Source: Nonomuraea turcica | Lineage (GTDB): Bacteria > Actinomycetota > Actinomycetes > Streptosporangiales > Streptosporangiaceae | DNA: 64,000 nucleotides | NCBI RefSeq assembly: GCF_030718205.1 | Contig: NZ_JAUZQF010000013.1 | Coordinates: forward strand, 62,001-126,000 | Direction of reading: 5' to 3' | Shown: piece by piece, positions 8,787 to 16,327 of the stretch | Layout: each line of letters opens with the position of its first letter | How positions within the stretch are numbered: position 1 is the stretch's first letter | Translations under genes and position numbers: made by a program | The notes under the pieces: model-generated | The model's database searches: none | The model's input: only the letters and a program-made list of their open reading frames with translations | Told to the model about the DNA's origin: nothing

Positions 8787-9550
8787 GCGGCGACCTCCGA
8801 TCGCACGGCCGGATGCCAGGCCAGCACCCTGCGCTCCAGCAGCCGCACGGCGGCGTTCACGCCGATCCCGACGACCCCGGCCACCACGATCAGCGCGTAC
8901 ACCGTGGGCACGGCCCCGCTGCTCTGCGCCACCTGGATCTCGGCCCCCAGACCCGGACTGCCGATCACCAGCTCCGCCGTCACCGCCAGGATGAACGCCA
9001 CCGCCGCCGCAAGCCTGAGCCCGGTCATGACGTACGGCAGCGCGGTCGGCCACACCAAGTGCCTGACCCGCGACCAGGCCGACAGCCCGTACGACCTGGC
9101 GGTGTCGTAGGCCACCGCGTCCACGGCCGCGACGCCGTACAGGACCTGGATGAGCACCTGCCAGAACGCGGCGTACACCACGAGCATGAGCGTCGAGCCG
9201 AGCGACGGCCCGAACAGCAGCGTGGCCAGCGGCACCAGCGCGACCGACGGGATCGGGCGCAGGAACTCGATCGTGGAGTTGGTCAGCGCGCGCAGGCCCG
9301 GCACGATCCCGATGACCACCCCGGCCACGACGGCCGCGCAGAACGCCATCGCCAGGCCCAGCGCCCAGCCGCCCATGGTCTCGCCGAGCGCGATCCACAA
9401 CTGCGGCGCCGCCAACTGCGTGGCCAGCGTGCTCAGGATCAGCGACGCGGGCGGCAGGAAACGCTCGTCGACCAGGCCGAGCCGGGGCACCGCCTCCAGC
9501 AGCGCCAGGAGGCCGCCCAGTCCGGCCAGGCCGTAGAGGAGCCTGGTCAC
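8783..9550 (-). CDS. ABC transporter permease 1, NitT/TauT type
   Basis: Second binding-protein-dependent permease, 255 residues from the GTG at 9550, which overlaps the stop of the binding-protein gene (GTGA). The coupling motif lies around DTARSYGLSAWSRVRH, and the helices follow the TauC pattern. Same family as the next gene but clearly divergent from it. The open frame extends upstream, but that extension overlaps the binding-protein gene and is Arg/Gly-rich, so it is not coding. Confidence 0.88.
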   Translation of the reverse strand: MTRLLYGLAGLGGLLALLEAVPRLGLVDERFLPPASLILSTLATQLAAPQLWIALGETMGGWALGLAMAFCAAVVAGVVIGIVPGLRALTNSTIEFLRPIPSVALVPLATLLFGPSLGSTLMLVVYAAFWQVLIQVLYGVAAVDAVAYDTARSYGLSAWSRVRHLVWPTALPYVMTGLRLAAAVAFILAVTAELVIGSPGLGAEIQVAQSSGAVPTVYALIVVAGVVGIGVNAAVRLLERRVLAWHPAVRSEVAA

Positions 9551-10494
9551 GGAACCAGCGCCGACACGTCGATCTTCTCCTTGAGCACCCCGTCGGCCAG
9601 GGCCAGGTCGGCCACGGTCTGCACGGAGGCCTTGTTCACCTCGACCGGCCACTTCGGCAGGTTGATCTTCGCGATCACCTCGGGCGCGATCTTCGTGTAC
9701 GTCTTCAGCACCTCTCTGACCTCGTCGGGGTGCGCGTCGGCGTACTCCAGCGACTTACGCATCGCCGCCGTGAACCGGCTGGTCAGGTCGGCGTCGGTCC
9801 GGCTCGTGGTGAAGTACATGGCCACGGTGAGGTTGGGGGCCGCGTCGGCGAAGTTCCATGCCACAGGGCGCGCTCCCTGGCTGATCGCCTGGCTGACGAA
9901 CGGCTCGACGACCCAGATCGCGTCCACCTGACCGCTCTGCAGCGCGGCGGGCGCGTCGGGGAAGGGCAGCTCGACGAACTCGATGCCGGTGGGGTCGCCG
10001 CCCGCGTTGCGGACCGAGGCGCGTACGGTCGTGTCGCCGATGTTCTTGAGCTGGTTGACCGAGATCTTCTTGCCGGCCAGATCCTTGGCGGTCTTGATGG
10101 GGCTGTCCGGTTTGACTAGCACGGCGCTGAAGTCCTTGCCCTGCTGGCCGGTCGAGGAGACGCCGTTGGCGACCACCTTGACGTCGAGGCCCTGCTGCTT
10201 GGCGGTCAGCAGCGAGGTCGTGTTCGCGAACGCGAACTGGAACTGCCCGCTCACCGCGCCCGAGATGCTCGCCGCGCCGCCGGGCACGGAGGTGATCGTG
10301 AGGTCGATCTTCTGCTCGGTGAAGAAGCCCTTGGCCTTGCCGAGGTGGATCGGCGCGGTGTCGACGATGGCGATCACGCCGGCGTTGACCTTGCTCATCC
10401 CGCCGGAGGACTGCTGGCCGGGCGCCGCGGGCTGAGTGCCGCCGCAGGCGGCCGTGACGAGTAAGGCGGCGAAGACGATGGAAGCGCGACGCAC
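9547..10494 (-). CDS. ABC transporter substrate-binding lipoprotein, NitT/TauT type
   Basis: Extracytoplasmic binding protein of the NMT1/THI5-like (SsuA/TauA) type, 315 residues. The GTG at 10494 follows AGGAG by 5 bases. The N terminus is a lipoprotein signal (VRRAS, hydrophobic stretch, LVTAACGG), so Cys should be lipidated after cleavage. Family features include IHLGKAKGFFTEQ near the N terminus and the hinge regions around GQVDAIWVVEPF. First gene of the five-gene operon (binding protein, two permeases, ATPase, decarboxylase, dehydrogenase follow), transcribed away from the IclR regulator. The ligand is unknown; an aromatic keto or hydroxy acid fits the downstream enzymes. Confidence 0.87.
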   Translation of the reverse strand: MRRASIVFAALLVTAACGGTQPAAPGQQSSGGMSKVNAGVIAIVDTAPIHLGKAKGFFTEQKIDLTITSVPGGAASISGAVSGQFQFAFANTTSLLTAKQQGLDVKVVANGVSSTGQQGKDFSAVLVKPDSPIKTAKDLAGKKISVNQLKNIGDTTVRASVRNAGGDPTGIEFVELPFPDAPAALQSGQVDAIWVVEPFVSQAISQGARPVAWNFADAAPNLTVAMYFTTSRTDADLTSRFTAAMRKSLEYADAHPDEVREVLKTYTKIAPEVIAKINLPKWPVEVNKASVQTVADLALADGVLKEKIDVSALVP

Positions 10495-10506
10495 GGTGGC
10501 TCCTGT

Positions 10507-10544
10507 TTGTTCGCGATGCGCACATGTATTCTCTGACCGAACAA
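10507..10544. promoter_or_regulatory. Candidate IclR operator: TTGTTCG N24 CGAACAA
   Basis: Perfect 7-base inverted repeats TTGTTCG (10507-10513) and CGAACAA (10538-10544) lie between the divergent importer operon and the iclR-type gene. TGTTCG half-sites are known for PcaR/PcaU/PobR-type IclR regulators of aromatic catabolism. The left arm is 13 bases upstream of the binding-protein start, well placed for control of both transcripts. Confidence 0.55.
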
Positions 10545-10596
10545 GCCCCGTATCGCGGAAGTTACGCCTCTGCCGTGGCCTGTCAAGGGGATCTCG

Positions 10597-11367
10597 ATGG
10601 TCGATCATGTGCAGTCGCTGGCCCGCGGGCTCGCGGTGATCCGGGCGTTCAGCGCCGCCGAGCCCGAGCTCACGCTCAGCCAGGTGGCCCGCGCGACCGG
10701 GCTCAGCCGGGCGGCGGCCAGGCGTTTCCTCCTCACCCTGGCCGATCTGGGTTACGTGCGCAGCGACGGGCGGCTGTTCGCGCTCACGCCGCGGGTGCTG
10801 GAGCTCGGGTACGCGTACCTGTCGAGCCTGTCCCTCCCCGAGGTGGCCGACCCGCACCTGGAACGGCTGGCCGCGGAGGTGCACGAGTCGGCGTCGGTGG
10901 CGGTGCTGGACGGTGAGGACGTGGTCTACGTGGCGAGGGTGGCCACGGCCCGGATCATGCGGGTGACCATCAACATCGGCACCCGCTTCCCGGCTTACTG
11001 CACGTCGATGGGGCGGGTGCTGCTCGCGGCGCTCCCCCCGGACGAGCTGGACGCCTACCTGGAGCGGGCGTCGCTGTGCCGGCTCACGTCACACACGATC
11101 GTGCTGCCCGCGGCGCTGCGGGCCGAGCTGGACCGGGTGCGCGGCCGCGGGTGGGCGATGGTGGACCAGGAACTGGAGGAGGGGCTGCGCTCCATCGCCG
11201 CCCCGATCCGGGACCGCTCGGGTCGCGCGGTGGCCGCGGTGAACGTCTCGACGCACGCCAGCCGCACGACGTTGCAGCAGGCCAGACGGCAACTCCTCCC
11301 ACCGCTGCTGGCCACGGCCGCCAAGATCGAGGCGGACCTGACCTCGTTGTCGGTGGCCCGGGCCTGA
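10597..11367 (+). CDS. IclR-family transcriptional regulator (PcaR/PobR-like)
   Basis: 256-residue regulator with an N-terminal winged helix (about 5-65; LSQVARATGLSRAAARRFLLTL is the HTH) and a C-terminal IclR effector domain containing the characteristic CTSMGRVLLA (about 134-143) and AAPIRDRSGRAVAAVNVS. The subgroup resembles regulators of protocatechuate and hydroxybenzoate catabolism. It is divergent from the importer/benzoylformate operon, which it probably controls in response to an aromatic acid. The start at 10597 has AAGGGG upstream. Function of the pair is inferred from position. Confidence 0.88.
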   Translation: MVDHVQSLARGLAVIRAFSAAEPELTLSQVARATGLSRAAARRFLLTLADLGYVRSDGRLFALTPRVLELGYAYLSSLSLPEVADPHLERLAAEVHESASVAVLDGEDVVYVARVATARIMRVTINIGTRFPAYCTSMGRVLLAALPPDELDAYLERASLCRLTSHTIVLPAALRAELDRVRGRGWAMVDQELEEGLRSIAAPIRDRSGRAVAAVNVSTHASRTTLQQARRQLLPPLLATAAKIEADLTSLSVARA

Positions 11368-11390
11368 CCCGCTCGGCGACGGCCGTGGCG

Positions 11391-12254
11391 TCACCGGTTC
11401 CGGTAGCGGTCCGTGGCGTCCCGCGTAGCCCGGATAGCGGCGTCCGCCGTCTCATACGTGCGCTGCGCCAACCCCACGAAGATGCAGTCCACGATCAGCA
11501 ACTGGCTGATCCGGCTGGCCAGCGCCCCGGGCCGGAACGCCGTCTCCCGCCCGGCCGACACCAGCGTGTGGTCGGACAGCTCGGCCAGCGACGACCGCGG
11601 ATTGTTGGTGATCCCCACGACCAGCGCCCCGGCCTCGGCCGCCGTCCTGGCGGGGACGAGCACATCGGGGGTCTCCCCGCTGCAGCTGATCGCCACCGCC
11701 ACGTCCCCTGTCTTCAGTAAAGCCGCACTGGTCAACGCCAGATGGGCATCGCTGAACGGATGGCTGGACAGCCCGATCCGCAGCAACTTCTGCGACATGT
11801 CGGCCGCGACCAGCCCCGACGCCGCCACGCCGTAGACGTCCACCCGCCGTGCCACCGAGATCGCCGACACCACCTCGCCCAGCTGGTCGGGGTCGAGCTG
11901 GGCGGCCGTGTCGGCCAGCGCCTCGGACTCGGCCCGCGCCACCTTGGCGATCACGTCCGTCAGCGGATCGTCCGGCGCGAGGTCACCGGGCACCAGCCGC
12001 TCGGGCTGCTGGGCCACGGCCGCCGCCAGGGCGAAGCGCATCTGCGAGTAGCCGGAGAACCCGAGCGCCCGCGACGTCCGCACGATCGTGGCCTCGCTGG
12101 TCCCGGACACCGCGCTGAACTCGGTGATCGTGCTCCGTACGACCACTCCAGGGTCGTCCAGGATGATGCGGGCGATGGACTGGGCCGCCGGCGTGAGCGA
12201 CGGCAGCACGGCGCGTACGGCGGCGACGGGGTTCGCCGGCTCGGTGGCGCTCAT
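11391..12254 (-). CDS. MurR/RpiR-family transcriptional regulator
   Basis: 287-residue regulator with an N-terminal HTH_6 domain (about 10-80; VSGTSEATIVRTSRALGFSGYSQMR) and a C-terminal SIS sugar-phosphate-binding domain (about 115-250; VYGVAASGLVAADMSQKL, ISCSGETPDVL, VGITNN). The ATG at 12254 overlaps the nagZ stop (ATGA); an ATG 12 bases upstream is an alternative. It follows nagZ in the same operon, so its effector is probably a phosphorylated amino sugar from the cell wall, such as GlcNAc-6-P or MurNAc-6-P. It is convergent with the IclR gene (23-base gap). Confidence 0.88.
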   Translation of the reverse strand: MSATEPANPVAAVRAVLPSLTPAAQSIARIILDDPGVVVRSTITEFSAVSGTSEATIVRTSRALGFSGYSQMRFALAAAVAQQPERLVPGDLAPDDPLTDVIAKVARAESEALADTAAQLDPDQLGEVVSAISVARRVDVYGVAASGLVAADMSQKLLRIGLSSHPFSDAHLALTSAALLKTGDVAVAISCSGETPDVLVPARTAAEAGALVVGITNNPRSSLAELSDHTLVSAGRETAFRPGALASRISQLLIVDCIFVGLAQRTYETADAAIRATRDATDRYRNR

Positions 12255-13681
12255 CGGGTCAGCCATTCCGCCGCGGCCTGCGCGGACACGCGTGAGATCC
12301 CGTGGGTGGCGATATGGGCGGCGCCGACCGGTGGGCCGGGGATGCCGGTGTCCACCACGATCAGGTCGGGCCGCGCCGCCACGGCCTTGGCCACGACGTC
12401 GCGTACCCAGGCGTGCCGGGCCGCGTCGTGCACGACCAGCACGATCGGCCGGTCGTCGAAGGGCGGTAGCTCGCCGTCGGCCTCCAGCCGGAGCATGGCC
12501 GTGTCGGGCAGCAGCCGGGTGAGCGCCGCCGTGACGCCGGTCGGTGTGGCCGGGTCCACGGCCTGGCTGTGGCGGGTGTTGACCTCGACGACCAGCGGCC
12601 CGCGCTCGAGGGTGGCGGCTCCGGTCGTCGTCAGCGCGGCTCTGGCCGCCTCCAGGCCGACGCCGGGGTCGACGTCGGCGCGGGCCTGCTCCCGGAGCGG
12701 GCCATGGGCGGCGTACCAGCTCGAGAGCGCCAGCACCCGCGCGGCCGCCTCGGCCAGCCGCTCCTCGGACAGGTCCCCTTCCCGCACGGCCGTCACGATC
12801 GCGTCGCGGATCTCGTGGAGGCTCTCCTCGGTGCACAGCCCCACGCATATGGCGTCGGCGCCGGCGCCCAGCGCCCGCACCGCGATCTCGCCGGGCGCGA
12901 ACATGGCGGCCACCGCCTGCATCTCGATCGCGTCGGTGACGACCATCCCGTCGAAGCCGAGCTCACCCCGGAGGAGCTCGGTCAGCACGGTACGGCTCAG
13001 CGTCGCCGGCAGCGCCGGATCGAGCGCGGGGACGAGCAGGTGGCCGGTCATGATGCTTTGTACCCCGGCGCCGATCGCGGCCAGGAACGGCGGAAGATCA
13101 CGCTCGGCGAGCACGTCGCGCGAGGCGTGCACGGTGGGCAGCGCCAGGTGGGAATCGGCGACGGTGTCGCCGTGGCCGGGGAAGTGCTTGGCACAGGCGG
13201 CCACGCCCGCGCGCTGCACCCCGTTGACGTAGGCGACCGTATGCCGGGCGACGAGGCCGGGGTCCGGGCCGAACGAGCGCACGCCGATCACCGGGTTGGC
13301 CGGGTTCGCGTTCACGTCGGCCGAGGGCGCGTAGTTCAGCGTGATGTCGACCTCGGCGAGCATCCTGCCGATCTGGCGGCCGACCCGCTCGGTGAGGTCC
13401 ACGTCGTCGGCCACGCCCAGCGCCCGGTTGCCGGGAAAGGAGCTGCCGGACAGGACCTCGAGCCGGGTGACCGTGCCGCCTTCCTCGTCGATCGCGACGA
13501 CGGTGGCCGGGTTCTCGGCCCGCAGCTGCCCTACGAGCTGGGCGTTGATGGCGTTGCGGGCGAACAGGACGACCCCGCCGAGACCGTCGCCCAGCGCACG
13601 GCGCAGCCAGTCGGGGGCTGAGGTCCCCTCGAACCCCGGATGCAGCACCGTCATCGCCAGTCTGCACAGGTCACGGCTCAT
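12251..13681 (-). CDS. nagZ: GH3 beta-N-acetylhexosaminidase, NagZ-like
   Basis: Releases terminal GlcNAc from cell-wall fragments or chitooligosaccharides; 476 residues, no signal peptide, hence cytoplasmic. The (beta/alpha)8 domain carries the NagZ catalytic signature KHFPGHGDT...DSH (165-178), with the His acid/base typical of this subgroup, and the nucleophile Asp250 in VVTDAIEM. A smaller C-terminal domain (about 345-476) follows, as in Gram-positive relatives. GAAGG lies 9 bases before the ATG at 13681 but only 3 before the in-frame ATG at 13687, which favours 13681. Operon with the RpiR regulator, divergent from an exported glycosidase: a cell-wall recycling unit. Confidence 0.88.
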   Translation of the reverse strand: MSRDLCRLAMTVLHPGFEGTSAPDWLRRALGDGLGGVVLFARNAINAQLVGQLRAENPATVVAIDEEGGTVTRLEVLSGSSFPGNRALGVADDVDLTERVGRQIGRMLAEVDITLNYAPSADVNANPANPVIGVRSFGPDPGLVARHTVAYVNGVQRAGVAACAKHFPGHGDTVADSHLALPTVHASRDVLAERDLPPFLAAIGAGVQSIMTGHLLVPALDPALPATLSRTVLTELLRGELGFDGMVVTDAIEMQAVAAMFAPGEIAVRALGAGADAICVGLCTEESLHEIRDAIVTAVREGDLSEERLAEAAARVLALSSWYAAHGPLREQARADVDPGVGLEAARAALTTTGAATLERGPLVVEVNTRHSQAVDPATPTGVTAALTRLLPDTAMLRLEADGELPPFDDRPIVLVVHDAARHAWVRDVVAKAVAARPDLIVVDTGIPGPPVGAAHIATHGISRVSAQAAAEWLTR

Positions 13682-13690
13682 CGGCATTTT

Positions 13691-13714
13691 CCTTCATCGA
13701 TATTGATCTGAAGG
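13691..13714. promoter_or_regulatory. Candidate RpiR operator between nagZ and the GHL10 gene
   Basis: Inverted repeat CCTTCA (13691-13696) N12 TGAAGG (13709-13714), flanked by AT-rich TTTTC / AATTTTC arms, in the otherwise GC-rich 90-base gap between the divergent nagZ and glycosidase genes. MurR/RpiR regulators bind AT-rich palindromes of this kind. Control of both genes by the linked RpiR protein is inferred. Confidence 0.4.
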
Positions 13715-13772
13715 TAATTTTCTGTCATTGTCGCCCTCGATACAACCACATCCCCCGAGAGGCCATCCCCCC

Positions 13773-15305
13773 ATGCCGAGCAGAAGGACTCTCTTAAAGG
13801 GCCTAGCCCTCGCCGCCGCCGCTTCCGCCGTCCCGCTGCCTGCCTTCGCTCAGGCCGACTACGTGCCGCCGCTGCGCCAGATGCGCGGCATGTGGATCGC
13901 TTCCGTCGTCAACATCAACTGGCCGTCGAAGCCGGGGCTGACCGCCGACCAGCAGAAGGCCGAATACCTCGCCTGGCTCGACGTGGCCGTGCAGCGCAAG
14001 CTCAACTCGGTGTTCGTGCAGATCAGGCCGACGGCTGACGCGTTCTGGCCGTCGCCGTACGAGCCGTGGTCCCAATATCTCACCGGTACGCAGGGCCAGG
14101 ATCCCGGCTACGACCCGCTCGGGTTCGCCGTGGAAGAGACGCACAAGCGCGGCCTGGCGTTCCACGCCTGGTTCAACCCGTACCGCGTGTCGATGCAGGC
14201 CGACCCCGCCAAGCTGCACCCCGACCACCCCGGACGCAAGCACCCCGACTGGATCGTGCCGTACGGTGGCAAGCTCTACTACAACCCCGGCATGCCGGAG
14301 GTCCGAAAGTTCTGCCAGGACGCGATGATGGACGCGGTCACCCGCTACGACATCGACGGTCTGCACTTCGACGACTACTTCTACCCGGTCAACAGCACGG
14401 CCTTCGACGACAGCGCGGCCTTCGCGAAGTATGGCGCCGGATTCCCTGACCTGGCCACCTGGCGGCGCGACAACGTGGACCTCATGGTGCGTGAGATGCA
14501 GCAGCGGGTCCTGGAGAGCAAGCCGAGCATCGCCTGGGGCATCAGCCCGTCGGGCATCTGGCGCAACAAGGCCAGTGACCCGCTCGGCTCCGACACCAAT
14601 GGCGGGCAGTCGTACGACAACCTGCACGCCGACACCCGCGGCTGGGTGAAGAAGGGCTGGCTGGACTACATCGCGCCGCAGCTCTACTGGTACATCGGGC
14701 AGCCCCCGGCCGACTACTCCAAGCTCGTGCCGTGGTGGTCGGACGTGGCGAAGGGCACGAACACGCTGCTGTGGATCGGGCAGCCCGCGTACAAGGCGGG
14801 CGACCCCGCCCAGCCCGCGCCCGAGTGGAAGAATCCCGCCGAGCTGTCCAACCACCTGACGCTCAACAGGAACCACCCCGAGATCAGCGGCGACATCTGG
14901 TACAACGCCAACGACGTCAAGGTCGACAGGATCGGCTCCATCACGACCGCCGTCAACGAGCACTACCAGCGGCCCGCGCTCGCGCCCGTGCTGCCCAGGC
15001 TGGCGAACGGGGAGCCGCCGCGGCGGCCGGTGGTGGCGTACGCGCTGCGCCGCGACGGCGGGGTCGAGGTGCGGGCGGTGGCCACGGGCAGGGAGGAGCC
15101 GTTCCTGTTCGCGATCTTCCGCTTCGACCGGCACGCGTCCGCGGGCGCCTTCGCCGACGCCCGCAACCTGGTCGCCGTCGTGCCGGGAGACCGGCAGATC
15201 CGCTGGACCGACCCGGACGGCAAGAGCGGCGACCACTACTACGCGGTGGCGGTGGACCGGGCCAACCGGACCAGCAAACCCAGCAACGGATTCCGGGTCA
15301 TCTGA
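13773..15305 (+). CDS. Tat-exported GHL10-family (DUF187) glycosidase
   Basis: 510-residue exported protein of the glycosyl-hydrolase-like 10 family (YngK-like). It begins with a twin-arginine signal (SRRTLLKG, Ala-rich hydrophobic stretch, AFA cleavage site near residue 30), implying export of a folded enzyme. The catalytic (beta/alpha)8 domain spans about 35-390: RGMWIASVVNINWPS, AWFNPYRVS, DGLHFDDYFYP and ISPSGIWRN are typical blocks. A C-terminal FN3-like domain (about 410-508) follows. The ATG at 13773 has GAGAGG upstream; an earlier TTG has no ribosome-binding site. Divergent from nagZ, so it probably attacks cell-wall glycans whose fragments NagZ finishes. Exact bond cleaved is not known to me. 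Confidence 0.82.
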   Translation: MPSRRTLLKGLALAAAASAVPLPAFAQADYVPPLRQMRGMWIASVVNINWPSKPGLTADQQKAEYLAWLDVAVQRKLNSVFVQIRPTADAFWPSPYEPWSQYLTGTQGQDPGYDPLGFAVEETHKRGLAFHAWFNPYRVSMQADPAKLHPDHPGRKHPDWIVPYGGKLYYNPGMPEVRKFCQDAMMDAVTRYDIDGLHFDDYFYPVNSTAFDDSAAFAKYGAGFPDLATWRRDNVDLMVREMQQRVLESKPSIAWGISPSGIWRNKASDPLGSDTNGGQSYDNLHADTRGWVKKGWLDYIAPQLYWYIGQPPADYSKLVPWWSDVAKGTNTLLWIGQPAYKAGDPAQPAPEWKNPAELSNHLTLNRNHPEISGDIWYNANDVKVDRIGSITTAVNEHYQRPALAPVLPRLANGEPPRRPVVAYALRRDGGVEVRAVATGREEPFLFAIFRFDRHASAGAFADARNLVAVVPGDRQIRWTDPDGKSGDHYYAVAVDRANRTSKPSNGFRVI

Positions 15306-15498
15306 AATGCGCCGGCAACGCGGTGGTGAGCGTGCTTCGCCCGCACGTGTCGCCGGCCCGTGCCCTGACTGTCACTGAACCCGGCGGGTCGCCGCACACC
15401 GAGAGGCGTGCGGTGCCCGCCGTTCTCATGAGCATGGTGTTGTCCAGGTTCCGACGCTGCCGGAACCCCTCGCCGAAGCCCCGGTCGCGATCCGGTCC

Positions 15499-16146
15499 CT
15501 ATGAAGCCCTGCGTCCAGCCGCCGAAGGCTGCTCGGCCGTGGCTCCCGATGACCGCTGCGGCGGCACCACAGGGGTCGGGCGCACCAGGCCGAGCGCGAC
15601 GACCTCGTTGGCCAGCCGCGTGCGCCGGTTGGTGCCCTCGGGAATCCTGAACTTCTGGTAGAGCCGCAGCAGATGTTGCTTGACCGCGGCCTCGGTCACG
15701 ACCAGGTCGTCGGCGATCTCGCGTGCGGTCGCCGGGGCGACGAACGCCTCATCCGACAGCGCCGGCCTGCAGAGTGAGGTCAGCACGTCGACCTCGCGCC
15801 TGGTCAGCTCGGGCGCCGCGGCCCTGCGCAGCTCCACTTCGGGGGTGAAGTCCTCACGCGGGACTCCGCCGATGCGGCCCCGCGCCGCACCGAACGAGAC
15901 GACGTCGCCGTCGTCGAGGACCCTCCGGGCGATCGGCCTGCCGTTCACCCGCGTGCCGTTCCTGGACAGCCCCAGGTCGACGACGTACAGGTAGGGTCCT
16001 CGTCTGACGAACTCGGCATGGAGTCGAGAGACGCTGGGATCGGTGAGCCGGATGTCCACACCTCGGCCTCGCCCGACCGTCGTGATCTCGGGGCGCAACG
16101 GGATCACTTCACCAGTGTCCTCGATGCGTATGAACGGCCCCTCCAC
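15499..16146 (-). CDS. FHA-domain protein with C-terminal LuxR-like HTH
   Basis: 215-residue protein with an FHA phosphothreonine-recognition domain (about 20-95; VGRGRGVDIRL, SVSRLHAEF and SRNGTRVNG carry the conserved Gly-Arg, Ser, His and Asn-Gly) followed by a helix-turn-helix region (about 115-185; ELTRREVDVLTSL, TAREIADDLVVTEAAVKQHL). It likely links Ser/Thr-kinase signalling to transcription. The GTG at 16146 follows GAGGA by 7 bases. It is divergent from citrate synthase; several kinases encoded further along are possible partners, but none is adjacent. Confidence 0.82.
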   Translation of the reverse strand: MEGPFIRIEDTGEVIPLRPEITTVGRGRGVDIRLTDPSVSRLHAEFVRRGPYLYVVDLGLSRNGTRVNGRPIARRVLDDGDVVSFGAARGRIGGVPREDFTPEVELRRAAAPELTRREVDVLTSLCRPALSDEAFVAPATAREIADDLVVTEAAVKQHLLRLYQKFRIPEGTNRRTRLANEVVALGLVRPTPVVPPQRSSGATAEQPSAAGRRAS

Positions 16147-16215
16147 GGCAGTTCCTCCCCAGGTAGCCCGCCGTAACTATTACTACAGCTCCGGCTTACC
16201 CAAACGAGGGGATGC

Positions 16216-16243
16216 GGAATCTCCTTTGCCGAAAGGAGAATCC
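16216..16243. promoter_or_regulatory. 12-bp inverted repeat upstream of citrate synthase
   Basis: GGAATCTCCTTT GCCG AAAGGAGAATCC, one mismatch in 12 bp, lies about 85 bases upstream of the citrate synthase start and 70 bases upstream of the divergent FHA gene. It could be an operator for either gene or a hairpin in the citrate synthase leader. No U tract follows, so a terminator is less likely. Confidence 0.4.
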
Positions 16244-16327
16244 GACGTGAAATTGGTCTGGACCTTTGCGGACGGTTTTGCCTGCTCACGGGTAGACTTC
16301 GGACGAAGATAAGCGGAGGAAACACTC

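Noticed and set aside
12569..13621. Plus-strand frame opposite nagZ
   Set aside because: Low-complexity Gly/Arg/His composition; nagZ on the minus strand has intact catalytic motifs.
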